Shown: positions 25,800 through 35,204, counted from the stretch's first letter. The stretch: DNA of 64,000 bases from Alphaproteobacteria bacterium (GCA_017307275.1 JAFKFK010000011.1:140011-204010), one strand, 5' to 3'. The notes: generated by a model from the sequence alone, not told the origin. Made by a program: numbers and translations.

Positions 25800-26972
25800 T
25801 CAGCCGTCCTTGGCCGTGGCAACAGGCGGCTGGGCAATCGGCTTCGCATCCTCGGCTTTGACGCGGACGCCGTCGCTCAGCCGATACTGGCCGTCGACCA
25901 CGACCTGTTCCTTGCTCTCGATCCCCTTGTCGACGATGGCAAGGCCGTCCTGCATGCCACCGACCTCGACGGTGCGCCGTTGGGCGGTACCGTCGGGGCG
26001 GATGACATAGGCGTAGTAGCCGTTGGCGCCCTGCATGACGGCGCGCTGCGGCACGGTCACGACGCTGCTGCGCATCGACAGCACCAGCCGAACGTTGACG
26101 AACTCACCGGGCCACAGGCGCTCGTCGGCGTTGGCGAAGGTCGCCTTGAGGCGGAGCGTGCCCGTCGCCACGTCGATCTGGTTGTCGATGAGGCTCAGCT
26201 TGCCCTCGGCCAGCAGGGTCTTGTCGTCGCTGGCATAGGCCAGAACGGTGAGGGAGCCGGCCTGCTGGTTGTGCCGGATCGCATCCGCATAATCCTGCGG
26301 CACGGTGAAGTTCACGAAGATCGGCCTGATCTGCGTGATGGTGACAAGACTCGTTGGTTGCCCCGCCTGCACGAGGTTGCCGACATCGACCAGGCGTTGG
26401 CCGGTGCGCCCGGCAATCGGTGCGCGAATGTCGGCATAGGTCAGGTTGAGCCGGGCGGTCTCGATGGCCGCCTTGTCCGCGGCGATCGAACCCTTCAGCG
26501 CGCCGACGATCGCCTGCTGCTGATCGTAGCTCTGGCGAGACTGGAAACCTGAGTTGATCAGCTTGCCGTAACGTTCCAGATCGAGGGCCGCGCCCGTGAG
26601 CTGCGCCTCGTTGCGTTTCAGGGTCGCCGTCGCCGCTTCGAGTGCGGCCTGGAAGGGCCGTGGATCGATCTGGATCAGCGGATCGCCAGCCTTCACGAAC
26701 TGGCCTTCCGTGAACAGGACTTTGACGATTTCGCCGTCGACACGCGACTTGATGGTCACGGCGTTGTAGGCCTGAACGGTACCGATACCGCGCACGAACT
26801 GCGGCACGTCCTTCTTCTCGGCGACGCCCGAGATCACGGGAATCTGCGGAGCAGGCGTCGACGCGCGAGCCTTGTCCGAGTTGCTCTGGTCGAACAGGGC
26901 GTAGGCGGCAGCTGCCGCGGTGACACCAGCCATAAGCAGGACCGCAAACTTTGAGAGTATCGTGTTGCGCAT
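25800..26972 (-). CDS. RND efflux pump periplasmic adaptor (membrane fusion protein)
   Basis: A 390-residue adaptor with an N-terminal membrane anchor or signal (FAVLLMAGVTAAAAAYALF). A lipoyl half-motif follows (AYNAVTIKSRVDGEIVKVLFTEGQFVKAGDPLIQIDPRPFQAAL), then a coiled-coil hairpin and the second lipoyl half (DIRAPIAGRTGQRLVDVGNLVQAG). The C-terminal barrel and membrane-proximal parts are present (LWPGEFVNVRLVL, VPQRAVMQGANGYYAYVI). It is the first gene of the operon with the RND transporter. Confidence 0.93.
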   Translation of the reverse strand: MRNTILSKFAVLLMAGVTAAAAAYALFDQSNSDKARASTPAPQIPVISGVAEKKDVPQFVRGIGTVQAYNAVTIKSRVDGEIVKVLFTEGQFVKAGDPLIQIDPRPFQAALEAATATLKRNEAQLTGAALDLERYGKLINSGFQSRQSYDQQQAIVGALKGSIAADKAAIETARLNLTYADIRAPIAGRTGQRLVDVGNLVQAGQPTSLVTITQIRPIFVNFTVPQDYADAIRHNQQAGSLTVLAYASDDKTLLAEGKLSLIDNQIDVATGTLRLKATFANADERLWPGEFVNVRLVLSMRSSVVTVPQRAVMQGANGYYAYVIRPDGTAQRRTVEVGGMQDGLAIVDKGIESKEQVVVDGQYRLSDGVRVKAEDAKPIAQPPVATAKDG

Positions 26973-27239
26973 TCTCGAAAGACTCCGAGACGGGAGGGGC
27001 GCACATGCGTGCGCCAGGCAAAGCCACCACCATGCACTGGATGGCGCTTCATCCTTAACTTGTGCTTACGCGCCGGGATGTCCCGGCATGCCGGGGCCAG
27101 TTTGACGCACACAATGATGTGATGACCGCGGTGAAGGTAGCCAACCTCACTCGCTATGAAACGATGGCTCGCTTCGATGCGAATGCTTCTTTATATCTGA
27201 GTAGACTGCAGCACTGGCGCGAGAAGAAGGGGAGACGCG

Positions 27240-28343
27240 ATGACAGGCACGCGACGGCGTCTACTGTGGCGGCTTGTACCGCCGGCTGGCCTCGCGGTGG
27301 CGGTGCTCGTGTCGCTTCTGAACGTGGGGGCAGGCCTGCCGGCAAGCCTCGCCATGGTGCCCCCGTTGATCGAATTCTTTGCACTGGCCGCGACAGTGTT
27401 CGCTTCGGTCCATCATGCCGATGTGATCGCTCATCGTACCGGCGAGCCCTACGGCACCCTGGTGCTGACAGTGGCCGTCACCGTGATCGAGGTCGCGCTT
27501 ATTCTGTCGATCATGCTGGCCGGCGACGGCAGCCCATCGCTTGCACGCGAGACGGTCTTCTCGGTGATCATGGTGGTGTGCAACGGCGTCGTCGGCATTT
27601 GCCTGATCGTCGGTGGATTTCGCTACGGCGAGCAGGGCTTTCGGCTGCCGGGAGCGGGCGCCTATCTCGTGGTGCTGATGCCACTTGCCACCCTGACCCT
27701 GATCCTGCCCACCTATACGACCAGCGCGCCGGGGCCGCTCTATACGCCGACGCAGCTCGGCTTCGTCGCTCTGGCGACGCTCGTCCTCTATGGCGTCTTT
27801 CTTTATGTGCAGACCATCCGTCACCGCGACTACTTCCTCTCCGATTCCGGCGATGACGAAGACGACGAGAGCCACAGCACTCCTGCTACTCGGCAGGTCT
27901 GGGAAAGCGTCGCCATGTTGCTGGTCGCCCTGACCGCCGTCGTCCTGCTGGCGAAGGGCATCTCGGGATCGATCGAATCGGCGGTCGCATCCGTCGGAGC
28001 ACCGATCGAGGTGATCGGTCTATTGGTGGCGCTGCTGGTCCTCTTGCCGGAGACACTGGCGGCGCTGCGGTCGGCGCGGCGCAACGAGCTGCAGAAGAGT
28101 CTCAATCTGGCGCTGGGGTCCTCGCTCGCCACTATCGGCCTCACCATCCCGGCCGTCAGCGCGCTGGCCATCGTCCTGAAGCAGCCGCTCGAACTCGGTA
28201 TCGATCTGGTCGACACCGTGCTTCTGGTGCTCACCTTCGGCGTCAGCCTCGTGACCTTCGGCGGCGGACGCACCAACATCCTGCCGGGCTTCGTGCATTT
28301 GGTCCTGTTCGCGACCTTCGTGTTCATGATTTTCGTGCCATGA
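27240..28343 (+). CDS. chaA: Calcium/sodium:proton antiporter ChaA
   Basis: A 367-residue CaCA-superfamily antiporter, close in length to E. coli ChaA. It has about 11 helices in two repeats: ASVHHADVIAHRTGEPYGTLVLTVAVTVIEVALILSIML in the first, LLVLLPETLAALRSARRNELQKSLNLALGSSLATIGL in the second. An acidic loop (DSGDDEDDES) separates them, as in ChaA, and the end carries FGGGRTNILPGFVHL. It would expel Ca2+ or Na+ at alkaline pH or high salt. AAGGGGAGA precedes the ATG. It is divergent from the RND operon, with 267 nt between them. Confidence 0.92.
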   Translation: MTGTRRRLLWRLVPPAGLAVAVLVSLLNVGAGLPASLAMVPPLIEFFALAATVFASVHHADVIAHRTGEPYGTLVLTVAVTVIEVALILSIMLAGDGSPSLARETVFSVIMVVCNGVVGICLIVGGFRYGEQGFRLPGAGAYLVVLMPLATLTLILPTYTTSAPGPLYTPTQLGFVALATLVLYGVFLYVQTIRHRDYFLSDSGDDEDDESHSTPATRQVWESVAMLLVALTAVVLLAKGISGSIESAVASVGAPIEVIGLLVALLVLLPETLAALRSARRNELQKSLNLALGSSLATIGLTIPAVSALAIVLKQPLELGIDLVDTVLLVLTFGVSLVTFGGGRTNILPGFVHLVLFATFVFMIFVP

Positions 28344-28422
28344 TGGCGAAAGGGCTACGAGCCTTGCCCGCGAGCGGCATTCGGGCCAAGAACGAGACAG
28401 CTACCAAGGGGAAATATCCGAC

Positions 28423-29157
28423 ATGACTGAGCTTTCCGACGACCAGCTTTTCGCCGAACTGCGCAAGATCGATACGCCGACCATCACCAATGTCGTCGCG
28501 ACCTATCCGAAGAATCCCCTCTGCCTCGGCCTCTACAATCCGTGGACGGAGAACTGGTACACCGACACCTCCATCCGCTGCATGTATCCCGAGATGGGCG
28601 CCATCATCGGCTATGCCGTGACCTGCGTGTACGGGCTGCCCGATCCGAATTACTCCGGCCGGCTCTCCTTCATGGACGTGGTCGATGCGCTCGACGCGAT
28701 GAAGAAGCCGACGATCCTGGTCATCCAGCAGAAGTGGCCGCCCGAGCTGATGAACAAGGCGGGCCTCGCCGGCGAGATGATGACGACCTCGATGCAGGCC
28801 GTGGGCTGCGTCGGTCTGTTGTCCAATGGCCCGTCGCGCGACGTCGATGCCATCCGTCGCATGAAGTTCCAGATGCTCCTGAGCGGTGTTACGGCCGGCC
28901 ACGGCGAGATGGCCGTGCAGTCGATCAACGCACCGGTTTCGGTCGGTGGCATGGACGTGGCGCCGGGCGAGTTGATCCACATGGACGAGAATGGCGCGGT
29001 GAAGTTCCCGGCGCAGCATGCCCGTGCCGTGCTCAAGAATGCCCAGGCGATGTTGGCCGACGAGGCCGACAAGCTCGAGAAGATGCGCAAGGCCAAGTCG
29101 GCCGCCGAGATTCGCGCCATCAACTCGGGCGGCACCTACGGCGCGAAGAAGGGCTAA
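28423..29157 (+). CDS. RraA-like family protein
   Basis: A 244-residue protein of the RraA/HMG-aldolase fold. Landmarks are LRKIDTPTITNVVATY at the start, the GEMMTTSMQAVGCVGLLSNGPSRDVDAIRRM stretch (the usual GxxxxxxAxxxGxxGxVxDGxxRD region) and PVSVGGMDVAPGELIHMDENGAVKFP near the end. The motif reads NGPSRD where many members have DGAVRD, a substitution near the metal site. Members include 4-hydroxy-4-methyl-2-oxoglutarate aldolases and RNase E inhibitors; the role here is unknown. The adenylate cyclase gene starts 9 nt downstream. Confidence 0.85.
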   Translation: MTELSDDQLFAELRKIDTPTITNVVATYPKNPLCLGLYNPWTENWYTDTSIRCMYPEMGAIIGYAVTCVYGLPDPNYSGRLSFMDVVDALDAMKKPTILVIQQKWPPELMNKAGLAGEMMTTSMQAVGCVGLLSNGPSRDVDAIRRMKFQMLLSGVTAGHGEMAVQSINAPVSVGGMDVAPGELIHMDENGAVKFPAQHARAVLKNAQAMLADEADKLEKMRKAKSAAEIRAINSGGTYGAKKG

Positions 29158-29166
29158 GCCCCTCTG

Positions 29167-31293
29167 GTGAGCACGACCGCTGTCGAGTCGCGTCCAACAC
29201 GCTGGGGGCTGGCGGCGAAGCTGTTCGCCGTCCTGCTCCTGCTGGGCGTCGTGGCGGTCCTGATCACCAGCGTCCTCGGTTACATCCGCGCCCGCGAAGC
29301 GCTGGAGAAGGTGATCTTCGACCAGCTTACCTCGGCGCGCGAGACCAAGGCTCACCAGGTCGAGGCGTATTTCCGCACAATCCGCAGCGAGATGCGTCTG
29401 CTCGCGGCCTCCAAGATGGTCGTGGATGCCATGAAGGGCTTCCGCGACGGGGTCGACGAGTTGGACCGGCGCGAGGTCCCGGCGGAAACCCGGCAGAAGG
29501 TGCTGGGCTGGTACAATGACGAGTACATGCCGATGGTGCGGCGTGTCCTGAACAAGGATGTCCCGGTCGACGATTTCCTGCCGGTCGGCGCCGCACCGTA
29601 TTTCCTTCAGGAACTCTACATCGTCGACAACCCGCATCCCGCGGCGCGGCGCAATATGATGGACAATGCCGGCGACGGCAGCACTTACAGCAAGGTCCAT
29701 GCAACCTATCACCCGCTGCTGCGCACGGCGGCGGCGACGCTCGGTTTCTTCGATTACCTGATGGTCGATCCGCGCAGCGGCCGGGTGATCTACAGCGTCG
29801 ACAAGGAGGCCGACTTCGCGACGTCCTTGCGGGCCGGCCCCTACCGCAATTCCAACATCGCGTCGGCGGCAGCCCGCTGCGCCGGCACCCCCGATCCGTC
29901 GGCGACTTGCCTGGAAGATTTCGCGCCCTACCTGCCGGCGGACGGTATACCCGGAGCTTTCATGGCGGCTCCCGTAATCGATCAGGGCGCCGTGATTGGC
30001 GTGCTGGTCGCGCAACTGTCGATCGACGAGCTCGACAATATCGTGACCGGAGGACGACGCTGGCGTCACGAGGGCTTCGGGGCGACCGGTGAAGCCTATC
30101 TGGTCGGGCCGGATTTTCTAGTGCGGTCGAATGGCCGCAACTTCTTCGAAAACCGCGACGTCTACTTCTCGGAGTTGAAGGCCGGTGGTGCTTCCGACGA
30201 CGACATCGCCAACATCCGCCGCTATGGCACGCCGATCCTGCATCAACACGCCGACACCAAGGCGACGCGCGCCGCGATCGGCGGTGTCGAGGGGGTGGGG
30301 GAGATCATCGGGTATCGCGGTATTCCGACCCTGGCCTCCTGGGGGCCGGTCAAGATCGGCGGCGTGAACTGGGCACTGGTCGTCAAGATCGACAGCGTCG
30401 AGGCCTTCGCACCGATCTACCGGCTGGAACGCGCGCTCATGGTGGTGGGCGGCGTCGCGTTCCTGGTGGTGCTGATCACGGCCGCCTGGCTGTCGCGCTC
30501 GCTGCTGGGCCCGCTGCGCGACCTTACGGCGGGTGTCCGGCGCTTCGCGGCCGGCGACTACGACGCCCACGTGCCGGTGCGCTCGCGCGACGAGATCGGC
30601 CAGCTCTGCCTCGCCTTCAACGGCATGATCGACGAGCTGCACGAGAAGAACCGGCTCATCGAAGCCAAGAACCGCGAGAACGAGGAGCTGCTGCTGAACG
30701 TGCTGCCGGCGCCCATCGCCAATCGCCTGCGGGGCGGCGAACAGGGCATCGCCGACGGCTTCGCCGAAGTCTCGGTCGCCTTCGCCGACCTGGTCGGGTT
30801 CACCGCCCTGTCCTCGGAAATGCCGCCCGCGGAAGTGGTGACCCTGCTGAACGGCCTGTTCACACGCTTCGACGTGGCGGCGGGCGAGATCGGCATCGAG
30901 AAGATCAAGACGGTGGGCGATGCCTATATGGCGGTCTGTGGCCTGCCGGTGCCGGTTGCCGACCATGCCGAACGGATGCTGCGCATGGCCATCCGCATGG
31001 TTCACATTACGCGCGAGCACGCCATGGAGCATGGCGTGAGCATGCGGCTGCGCGTCGGCATCAACAGTGGCCCCGTCGTTGCCGGCGTCATCGGCAAGAG
31101 CAAGTACATCTACGATCTCTGGGGCGACACGGTGAACCTGGCGAGCCGGATGGAGTCCGGTGGAATTCCCGACTCGATCCAGGTGACGCGTCCCGTCTAC
31201 GAGGCGCTGAAGGACAAGTTCACCTTCGAGTCGCGCGGCGCCATCGAGGTCAAAGGCAAGGGCAACGTCGAAGCCTGGGTGCTGCGGCTCTAG
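29167..31293 (+). CDS. Membrane-bound class III adenylate cyclase with HAMP domain
   Basis: A 708-residue sensor enzyme making cAMP from ATP. Order: first membrane helix (residues about 14-37), a large periplasmic domain of Cache-like size (about 40-420), a second helix (RALMVVGGVAFLVVLITAAWL), HAMP (LLGPLRDLTAGVRRFAAGDYDAHVPV) and the cyclase domain (about 530-708). Catalytic residues are present: metal Asp541 (AFADLVGFT) and Asp585 (TVGDAYMA), adenine-selecting Lys581 and Asp650 (YDLWG), transition-state Asn657 and Arg661 (DTVNLASRM). That combination specifies ATP, not GTP. The start is GTG 9 nt after the RraA-like gene, without a clear ribosome site of its own. Confidence 0.93.
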   Translation: MSTTAVESRPTRWGLAAKLFAVLLLLGVVAVLITSVLGYIRAREALEKVIFDQLTSARETKAHQVEAYFRTIRSEMRLLAASKMVVDAMKGFRDGVDELDRREVPAETRQKVLGWYNDEYMPMVRRVLNKDVPVDDFLPVGAAPYFLQELYIVDNPHPAARRNMMDNAGDGSTYSKVHATYHPLLRTAAATLGFFDYLMVDPRSGRVIYSVDKEADFATSLRAGPYRNSNIASAAARCAGTPDPSATCLEDFAPYLPADGIPGAFMAAPVIDQGAVIGVLVAQLSIDELDNIVTGGRRWRHEGFGATGEAYLVGPDFLVRSNGRNFFENRDVYFSELKAGGASDDDIANIRRYGTPILHQHADTKATRAAIGGVEGVGEIIGYRGIPTLASWGPVKIGGVNWALVVKIDSVEAFAPIYRLERALMVVGGVAFLVVLITAAWLSRSLLGPLRDLTAGVRRFAAGDYDAHVPVRSRDEIGQLCLAFNGMIDELHEKNRLIEAKNRENEELLLNVLPAPIANRLRGGEQGIADGFAEVSVAFADLVGFTALSSEMPPAEVVTLLNGLFTRFDVAAGEIGIEKIKTVGDAYMAVCGLPVPVADHAERMLRMAIRMVHITREHAMEHGVSMRLRVGINSGPVVAGVIGKSKYIYDLWGDTVNLASRMESGGIPDSIQVTRPVYEALKDKFTFESRGAIEVKGKGNVEAWVLRL

Positions 31294-31361
31294 CCGCCGG
31301 GCAAGGTCAGGCTGCCGCTAGAACTTCGACGTTTCACCTCAGATTGCTTGTCGATGCTTGC

Positions 31362-31973
31362 TCATGCCGCTTCGCATTGTCCGGAGCCATTGAAGAGATT
31401 GCGGCCGATGCTGCGGGTTGTCTCCAGAAGGGAAACTGGATCCCGCGTTTCTGAATCGAACAGGAACTCCGATGTCACGACGGAGGCGCCGCAATAGTCG
31501 AAGATGCCGTGATCGATCTGGGTTTTCATCGCCCCGGCATAGCCATGCCGCTCGAAGGTTCCTGCGTCGGTCCCGGCGACGCCGAGGAGATGAACGCGGA
31601 GGCGGCGAAGCTTTTTCACCACTTTGCCCTCGGGAGCGGTCTCGTAGGCCCAGCCATTGCTGAAGACGCGATCGATCCATCCCTTGAGGATTGCCGGCAT
31701 CGACCACCAGTAGACGGGATATACCAGCACCAGGTCGGTGGCGCGGTCGATCCGCTCCTGTTCCGCAAGGACATCGGCCGGAGGCGTCGTGTCTTTGTGA
31801 TAAGCGGCGAAGTCGGCCGCGTTGAACCTCGGGTCGAAGGCTTCGGCCGATAAGTCCGCGATCTCGAAGGAATGCCCGCCCCCGGACTGGGAAATACCCT
31901 CGGCGAGCTCGGTGGCAGCGCTGCGGCTGAGCGATTTGGGGTCGGGGTGTGCAACAACGATCAGCGCATGCAT
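31362..31973 (-). CDS. NAD(P)H:quinone oxidoreductase, flavodoxin-like fold
   Basis: A 203-residue flavoprotein of the NQO1/KefF/MdaB family, starting MHALIVVAHPDPKSLSRS. The FMN/FAD-contacting segment DLVLVYPVYWWSMPAILKGWIDRVFSNGWAYE is characteristic. Such enzymes reduce quinones or azo compounds by two electrons. It is divergent from a TetR gene with 76 nt between starts, an arrangement in which the regulator usually controls the reductase in response to quinone-like stress. Confidence 0.9.
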   Translation of the reverse strand: MHALIVVAHPDPKSLSRSAATELAEGISQSGGGHSFEIADLSAEAFDPRFNAADFAAYHKDTTPPADVLAEQERIDRATDLVLVYPVYWWSMPAILKGWIDRVFSNGWAYETAPEGKVVKKLRRLRVHLLGVAGTDAGTFERHGYAGAMKTQIDHGIFDYCGASVVTSEFLFDSETRDPVSLLETTRSIGRNLFNGSGQCEAA

Positions 31974-32027
31974 GGCGGGTGCTCCTGCTAACTCATTGCG
32001 GACGACGGACGAGCTCTATATACTTTT

Positions 32028-32038
32028 GGTAAGTTACC
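32028..32038. promoter_or_regulatory. Candidate TetR operator between the divergent genes
   Basis: GGTAA-G-TTACC, an inverted repeat, embedded in two 10-base direct copies with 14-base periodicity (TTTTGGTAAG at 32024 and CTTTGGTATA at 32038). It lies between the quinone-reductase and TetR genes and would overlap promoters of both. Confidence 0.45.
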
Positions 32039-32049
32039 TTTGGTATATT

Positions 32050-32679
32050 GTGACGTCAAGCGCCGTGTCGAAAAATCTGCCCCCCCAACCACAGCCGCGC
32101 CGCCGTCTGTCGCGAGAGGAGCGCCAGCGCCAGCTGCTGGACGTGGCGTGGCGGCTGGTCCGGGAAGAGGGCACGGACGCCCTGACGCTGGGGCGGCTCG
32201 CCGAGCAGGCAGGCGTCACGAAGCCCGTCGTTTACGATCATTTCGTCACGCGCCCGGGGCTGTTGGCGGCGCTTTATCGTGAATACGACGCGCGTCAGAC
32301 AGCGCTGATGGACGAAGCGCTTCGGGCCAGCGAGCCGACCTTGAGGAGTCGCGCTTCGGTCATCGCGTCATCCTGTGTCGATTGCGTGCTTGGGCAGGGC
32401 CGTGAAATCCCCGGCGTCAGCGCCGCCCTCGCCAGTTCGCCCGAGCTCGAGAAGATCAAGCGCGAGTGCGAAGTGGCCATCATGGAAAAGTGCCGGACCG
32501 CACTCACGCCTTTCGCGAAATCCGGTGCCATCGCGACCGCTGCTCTGTGGGCGATGTTCGGGGCGACCGAAGCCTTGTGCTATGCCGCGGCGACCGGAGA
32601 GATCACGGCCGACGAGGCGAAGAACGAACTCTTTGAAACAATCGTCGCGATGGTCGACAGGGGCGCGCGCGACACCTGA
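32050..32679 (+). CDS. TetR/AcrR-family transcriptional regulator
   Basis: A 209-residue regulator. The helix-turn-helix domain is RLSREERQRQLLDVAWRLVREEGTDALTLGRLAEQAGVTKPVVYDHFVTRPGLLAALYREY. The C-terminal ligand domain is helical and not assignable. The GTG at 32050 is the likely start, with GTG at 32065 as alternative. Neither has a ribosome site, so the mRNA may be leaderless. Divergent to the quinone reductase gene, which it probably represses together with itself. Confidence 0.85.
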   Translation: MTSSAVSKNLPPQPQPRRRLSREERQRQLLDVAWRLVREEGTDALTLGRLAEQAGVTKPVVYDHFVTRPGLLAALYREYDARQTALMDEALRASEPTLRSRASVIASSCVDCVLGQGREIPGVSAALASSPELEKIKRECEVAIMEKCRTALTPFAKSGAIATAALWAMFGATEALCYAAATGEITADEAKNELFETIVAMVDRGARDT

Positions 32680-32801
32680 CGCCTGGTTGAGATTCGCCTC
32701 AACTGTCGAAAAAATTCTGAAGCGCGATGTCGATTTCCGAGAAGCCCGTTCGTCGTTCCGATATTGGGCCGATGAGGCTGGCTTAGACGAGGAGACCGAA
32801 G

Positions 32802-33170
32802 ATGCGTGTCATGGTGCTCGTGAAGGCGACCGAGGACAGCGAGAAGGGCTTTTCCCCCACGCCAGAATCCCTCGCGATGTTCGAGGCGATGGGCAAATTC
32901 AACGAAGAGCTGGTCAAGGCTGGCATCATGCAGGCTGGCGATGGCCTCAAGCCCTCCTCGCAGGGCAAGCGCATCGCGTTCGATGGTCCCGGCCGTACGG
33001 TCATCGATGGGCCTTTCTCCGCGACTCGCGAACTGGTCGCCGGCTTCTGGCTCTGGGAAGTCAAAGACATGGACGAGGCGGTCGCCTGGGTGAAGCGCTG
33101 CCCCAATCCCATGCCGGGACCGAGCGAGATCGAAATCCGGCCTTTGTATGAGATGGCCGACTTTCAGTGA
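32802..33170 (+). CDS. YciI-family (DGPF domain) protein
   Basis: A 122-residue ferredoxin-like-fold protein: MRVMVLVKATEDSEKGFSPTPESLAMFEAMGKFNEELVKAG, then the VIDGPFSATRELVAGFWLWEV motif that names the DGPF/YCII group, and EAVAWVKRCPNP. Members are common near sigma factors and stress genes; enzymatic roles are mostly unproven. It appears to be a single gene. Confidence 0.9.
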   Translation: MRVMVLVKATEDSEKGFSPTPESLAMFEAMGKFNEELVKAGIMQAGDGLKPSSQGKRIAFDGPGRTVIDGPFSATRELVAGFWLWEVKDMDEAVAWVKRCPNPMPGPSEIEIRPLYEMADFQ

Positions 33171-33228
33171 GAATCCGGCCCCGCCGGGATGATCGTGCCA
33201 GCAAAGTACGGAGCTAGGGAGGGGGAGC

Positions 33229-33305
<77 letters not shown>

Positions 33306-33316
33306 AATGCGGCCGG

Positions 33317-33345
33317 AACATAGCGGAGGGGTCCCGGCCACGCAA
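33317..33345 (-). promoter_or_regulatory. Promoter of the tRNA-Arg gene
   Basis: On the minus strand, TTGCGT (33345-33340) and TATGTT (33322-33317) are separated by exactly 17 bases. The -10 element ends 11 nt before the tRNA 5' end. This fits a housekeeping sigma promoter with a short leader. Confidence 0.6.
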
Positions 33346-33446
33346 CGCGGCCCTTTTGGCAGATCGGACGCAATCCCGGCCTTGGCGAGGGCCGGCGATT
33401 GAGCGACAGTCCGGCCATAACAAGCAACATTTCTGGGAAACGCACC

Positions 33447-34454
33447 ATGTCGAGCTACAATCGTCGAGATTTTGTCCGGGCGTCGGGCGCGGCCGCTGCA
33501 CTCGCCACTTTGGGCCTCTCCGCGCGCGCCGGCGCACAGGGCGCCGCACCGCTCGAGACCGTGCGCATTGTCACCGGCTTCCCGCCGGGAGGCACCTCCG
33601 ACACGCTGTGCCGGCGAGTCGCCGAGGGCTTGCGCGGCACGAGCTACACCAAGGTTGCGCTGGTCGAGAATAAACCCGGCGCCGGTGGCCAGATTGCCGT
33701 GCAGTCCATGAAGGGCGCCGCCACCGACGGCAGCGTGATCCTGCAGACGCCAGCCTCGATGCTGATGATCTATCCGCACATCTACAAGAACCTGGCCTAC
33801 AACGCCTTCACCGACGTCACGCCGGTGTCGCTCGCCTGCACCTTCGATTTCGGCTTCTGCGTCGGGCCGGCCGTGCCGGAGAGCGTGAAGACCCTTCCGG
33901 ACTTCCTCGCCTGGTGCAAGGCGAACCCCGACAAGGCGAACTACGGCTCGCCGGCGGCCGGTTCCGTACCGCACTTCATCGGCGTGCTGCTGGGCCAGGC
34001 GGGCGGCGTCGAGCTGAAGCACGTCGCCTATCGCGGCACGCAGCCCGCCGTTCAGGACCTGGTGGGCGGCCAGATCCAGGCCGTGTCCGGTCCGGTCGGC
34101 GAGTTCACTCAGCAGGCCAATGCCGGCAAGATCCGCTTCCTCGGCGTGTCGGGTGGCGCGCGCAGTCGTTTCGCGCCGAACGTGCCGACCTTCGCCGAGC
34201 AGGGTTACAAGGATCTGGTCTTCTCCGAATGGTTCGGCTTCTTCGCGCCGGGCGGCACGGGGGCACCCGTGGTGCAGCGCGCCAACGCCGTCCTGCGCAC
34301 CGCGCTGGCGCAAAAGGACGTGGTCGATGGGCTCGGCGTGATGGGCCTCGAAGCCAAATCCTCGACGCCTCAGGAATTGGCCACGCTCCTGAAGGAGAGC
34401 TACGACCGCTGGGGCCCCATCGTGAAGAAGATCGGCTTTACCGCCGACTCCTGA
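33447..34454 (+). CDS. Bug-family tripartite tricarboxylate transporter receptor, Tat-exported
   Basis: A 335-residue receptor. The ATG at 33447 opens a twin-arginine signal (NRRDFVRASGAAAALATLGL, cut near AGAQ). Mature landmarks are RIVTGFPPGGTSDTLCRRVAEGL, ALVENKPGAGGQIAVQSMKGA and LKHVAYRGTQPAVQDLVGGQ. Export by Tat implies folding before export, unlike the Sec-type Bug protein at 9318. No TctAB permease is nearby. The ligand is unknown. Confidence 0.92.
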   Translation: MSSYNRRDFVRASGAAAALATLGLSARAGAQGAAPLETVRIVTGFPPGGTSDTLCRRVAEGLRGTSYTKVALVENKPGAGGQIAVQSMKGAATDGSVILQTPASMLMIYPHIYKNLAYNAFTDVTPVSLACTFDFGFCVGPAVPESVKTLPDFLAWCKANPDKANYGSPAAGSVPHFIGVLLGQAGGVELKHVAYRGTQPAVQDLVGGQIQAVSGPVGEFTQQANAGKIRFLGVSGGARSRFAPNVPTFAEQGYKDLVFSEWFGFFAPGGTGAPVVQRANAVLRTALAQKDVVDGLGVMGLEAKSSTPQELATLLKESYDRWGPIVKKIGFTADS

Positions 34455-34460
34455 TCTCGC

Positions 34461-35204
34461 TCAGCCGCGCTTGTGGAACTGTGAGCCGCCATAGGACTGG
34501 TCGGTCGGCACGATCTCCATGTAGCTCACGTCCATGCGCTGCGGGGCGCCCAGGACGAACATGATCGCCTCGGCGATGTCGGCGGGCAGCAAGGTTTCGA
34601 AGCCGTCGTAGAACATGCGACGGCTTTCCTCCTGGCTCTGCCCCAGCACGAGATGCGCGCCGGTTTCGACGCGTCCGGGAGAGATTTCACTCACGCGTAC
34701 ACCGGAGCCATGCAGGTCGAGCCGGAGCGTGTTGCTGAGATTGTGAATGGCGGCTTTCGTCATCGCATAGACCGGCATGCCGGGAAGGGCCCAGGTCCCG
34801 GAGGTCGAGCCGAGATTGACGATATGGCCGAGCCGACGCGCCTTCATGCCGGGCACCACCGCGGCCAGGCAGTTCAGCGTGCCACGCAAGTTCACGTCCA
34901 GCAGCGCATCGATGTCGTCGGGCGCGGTCTCCCACGACGCCGTCGCGCGGACCAGGGCCGAGGCGTTGTTGACCAGCACGTCGGCATCCAGCGAGCCCAG
35001 CGCGCTCATCACCGCGTCGCGATGCGTGATGTCGAGCGCCATCGGCCGGCACCCCGTCTCGTTGGCCAGCGCCACGAGATCGTCGGCCGAACGGGCCACG
35101 GCGTAGACTTCGAGGCCGCCGACCCGCAGCTCTCTCACCGTCGCCGCGCCGATGCCGCGACTTGCGCCCGTGACGATGGCGGTGCGATAGCGATCCAGAG
35201 ACAG
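34461..35204 (-). CDS. Short-chain dehydrogenase/reductase, apparent CTG start
   Basis: A 247-residue SDR: cofactor loop TGASRGIGAA, NNAS (the NNAG position), catalytic Ser in LGSTSG and YAMTK (YxxxK). The first Rossmann strand (RYRTAIVTGASRG) must start about seven codons earlier. There is no ATG, GTG or TTG in frame there, but GGAGG lies exactly five bases before CTG at 35204 (CTG TCT CTG GAT...). Relatives typically begin MSLxRYRTA, so CTG appears to replace ATG. The next upstream ATG, 35399, would run through the RidA gene and its promoter. The substrate is unknown; Asp in ALDITHRD suggests a classical SDR. Confidence 0.85.
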   Translation of the reverse strand: MSLDRYRTAIVTGASRGIGAATVRELRVGGLEVYAVARSADDLVALANETGCRPMALDITHRDAVMSALGSLDADVLVNNASALVRATASWETAPDDIDALLDVNLRGTLNCLAAVVPGMKARRLGHIVNLGSTSGTWALPGMPVYAMTKAAIHNLSNTLRLDLHGSGVRVSEISPGRVETGAHLVLGQSQEESRRMFYDGFETLLPADIAEAIMFVLGAPQRMDVSYMEIVPTDQSYGGSQFHKRG

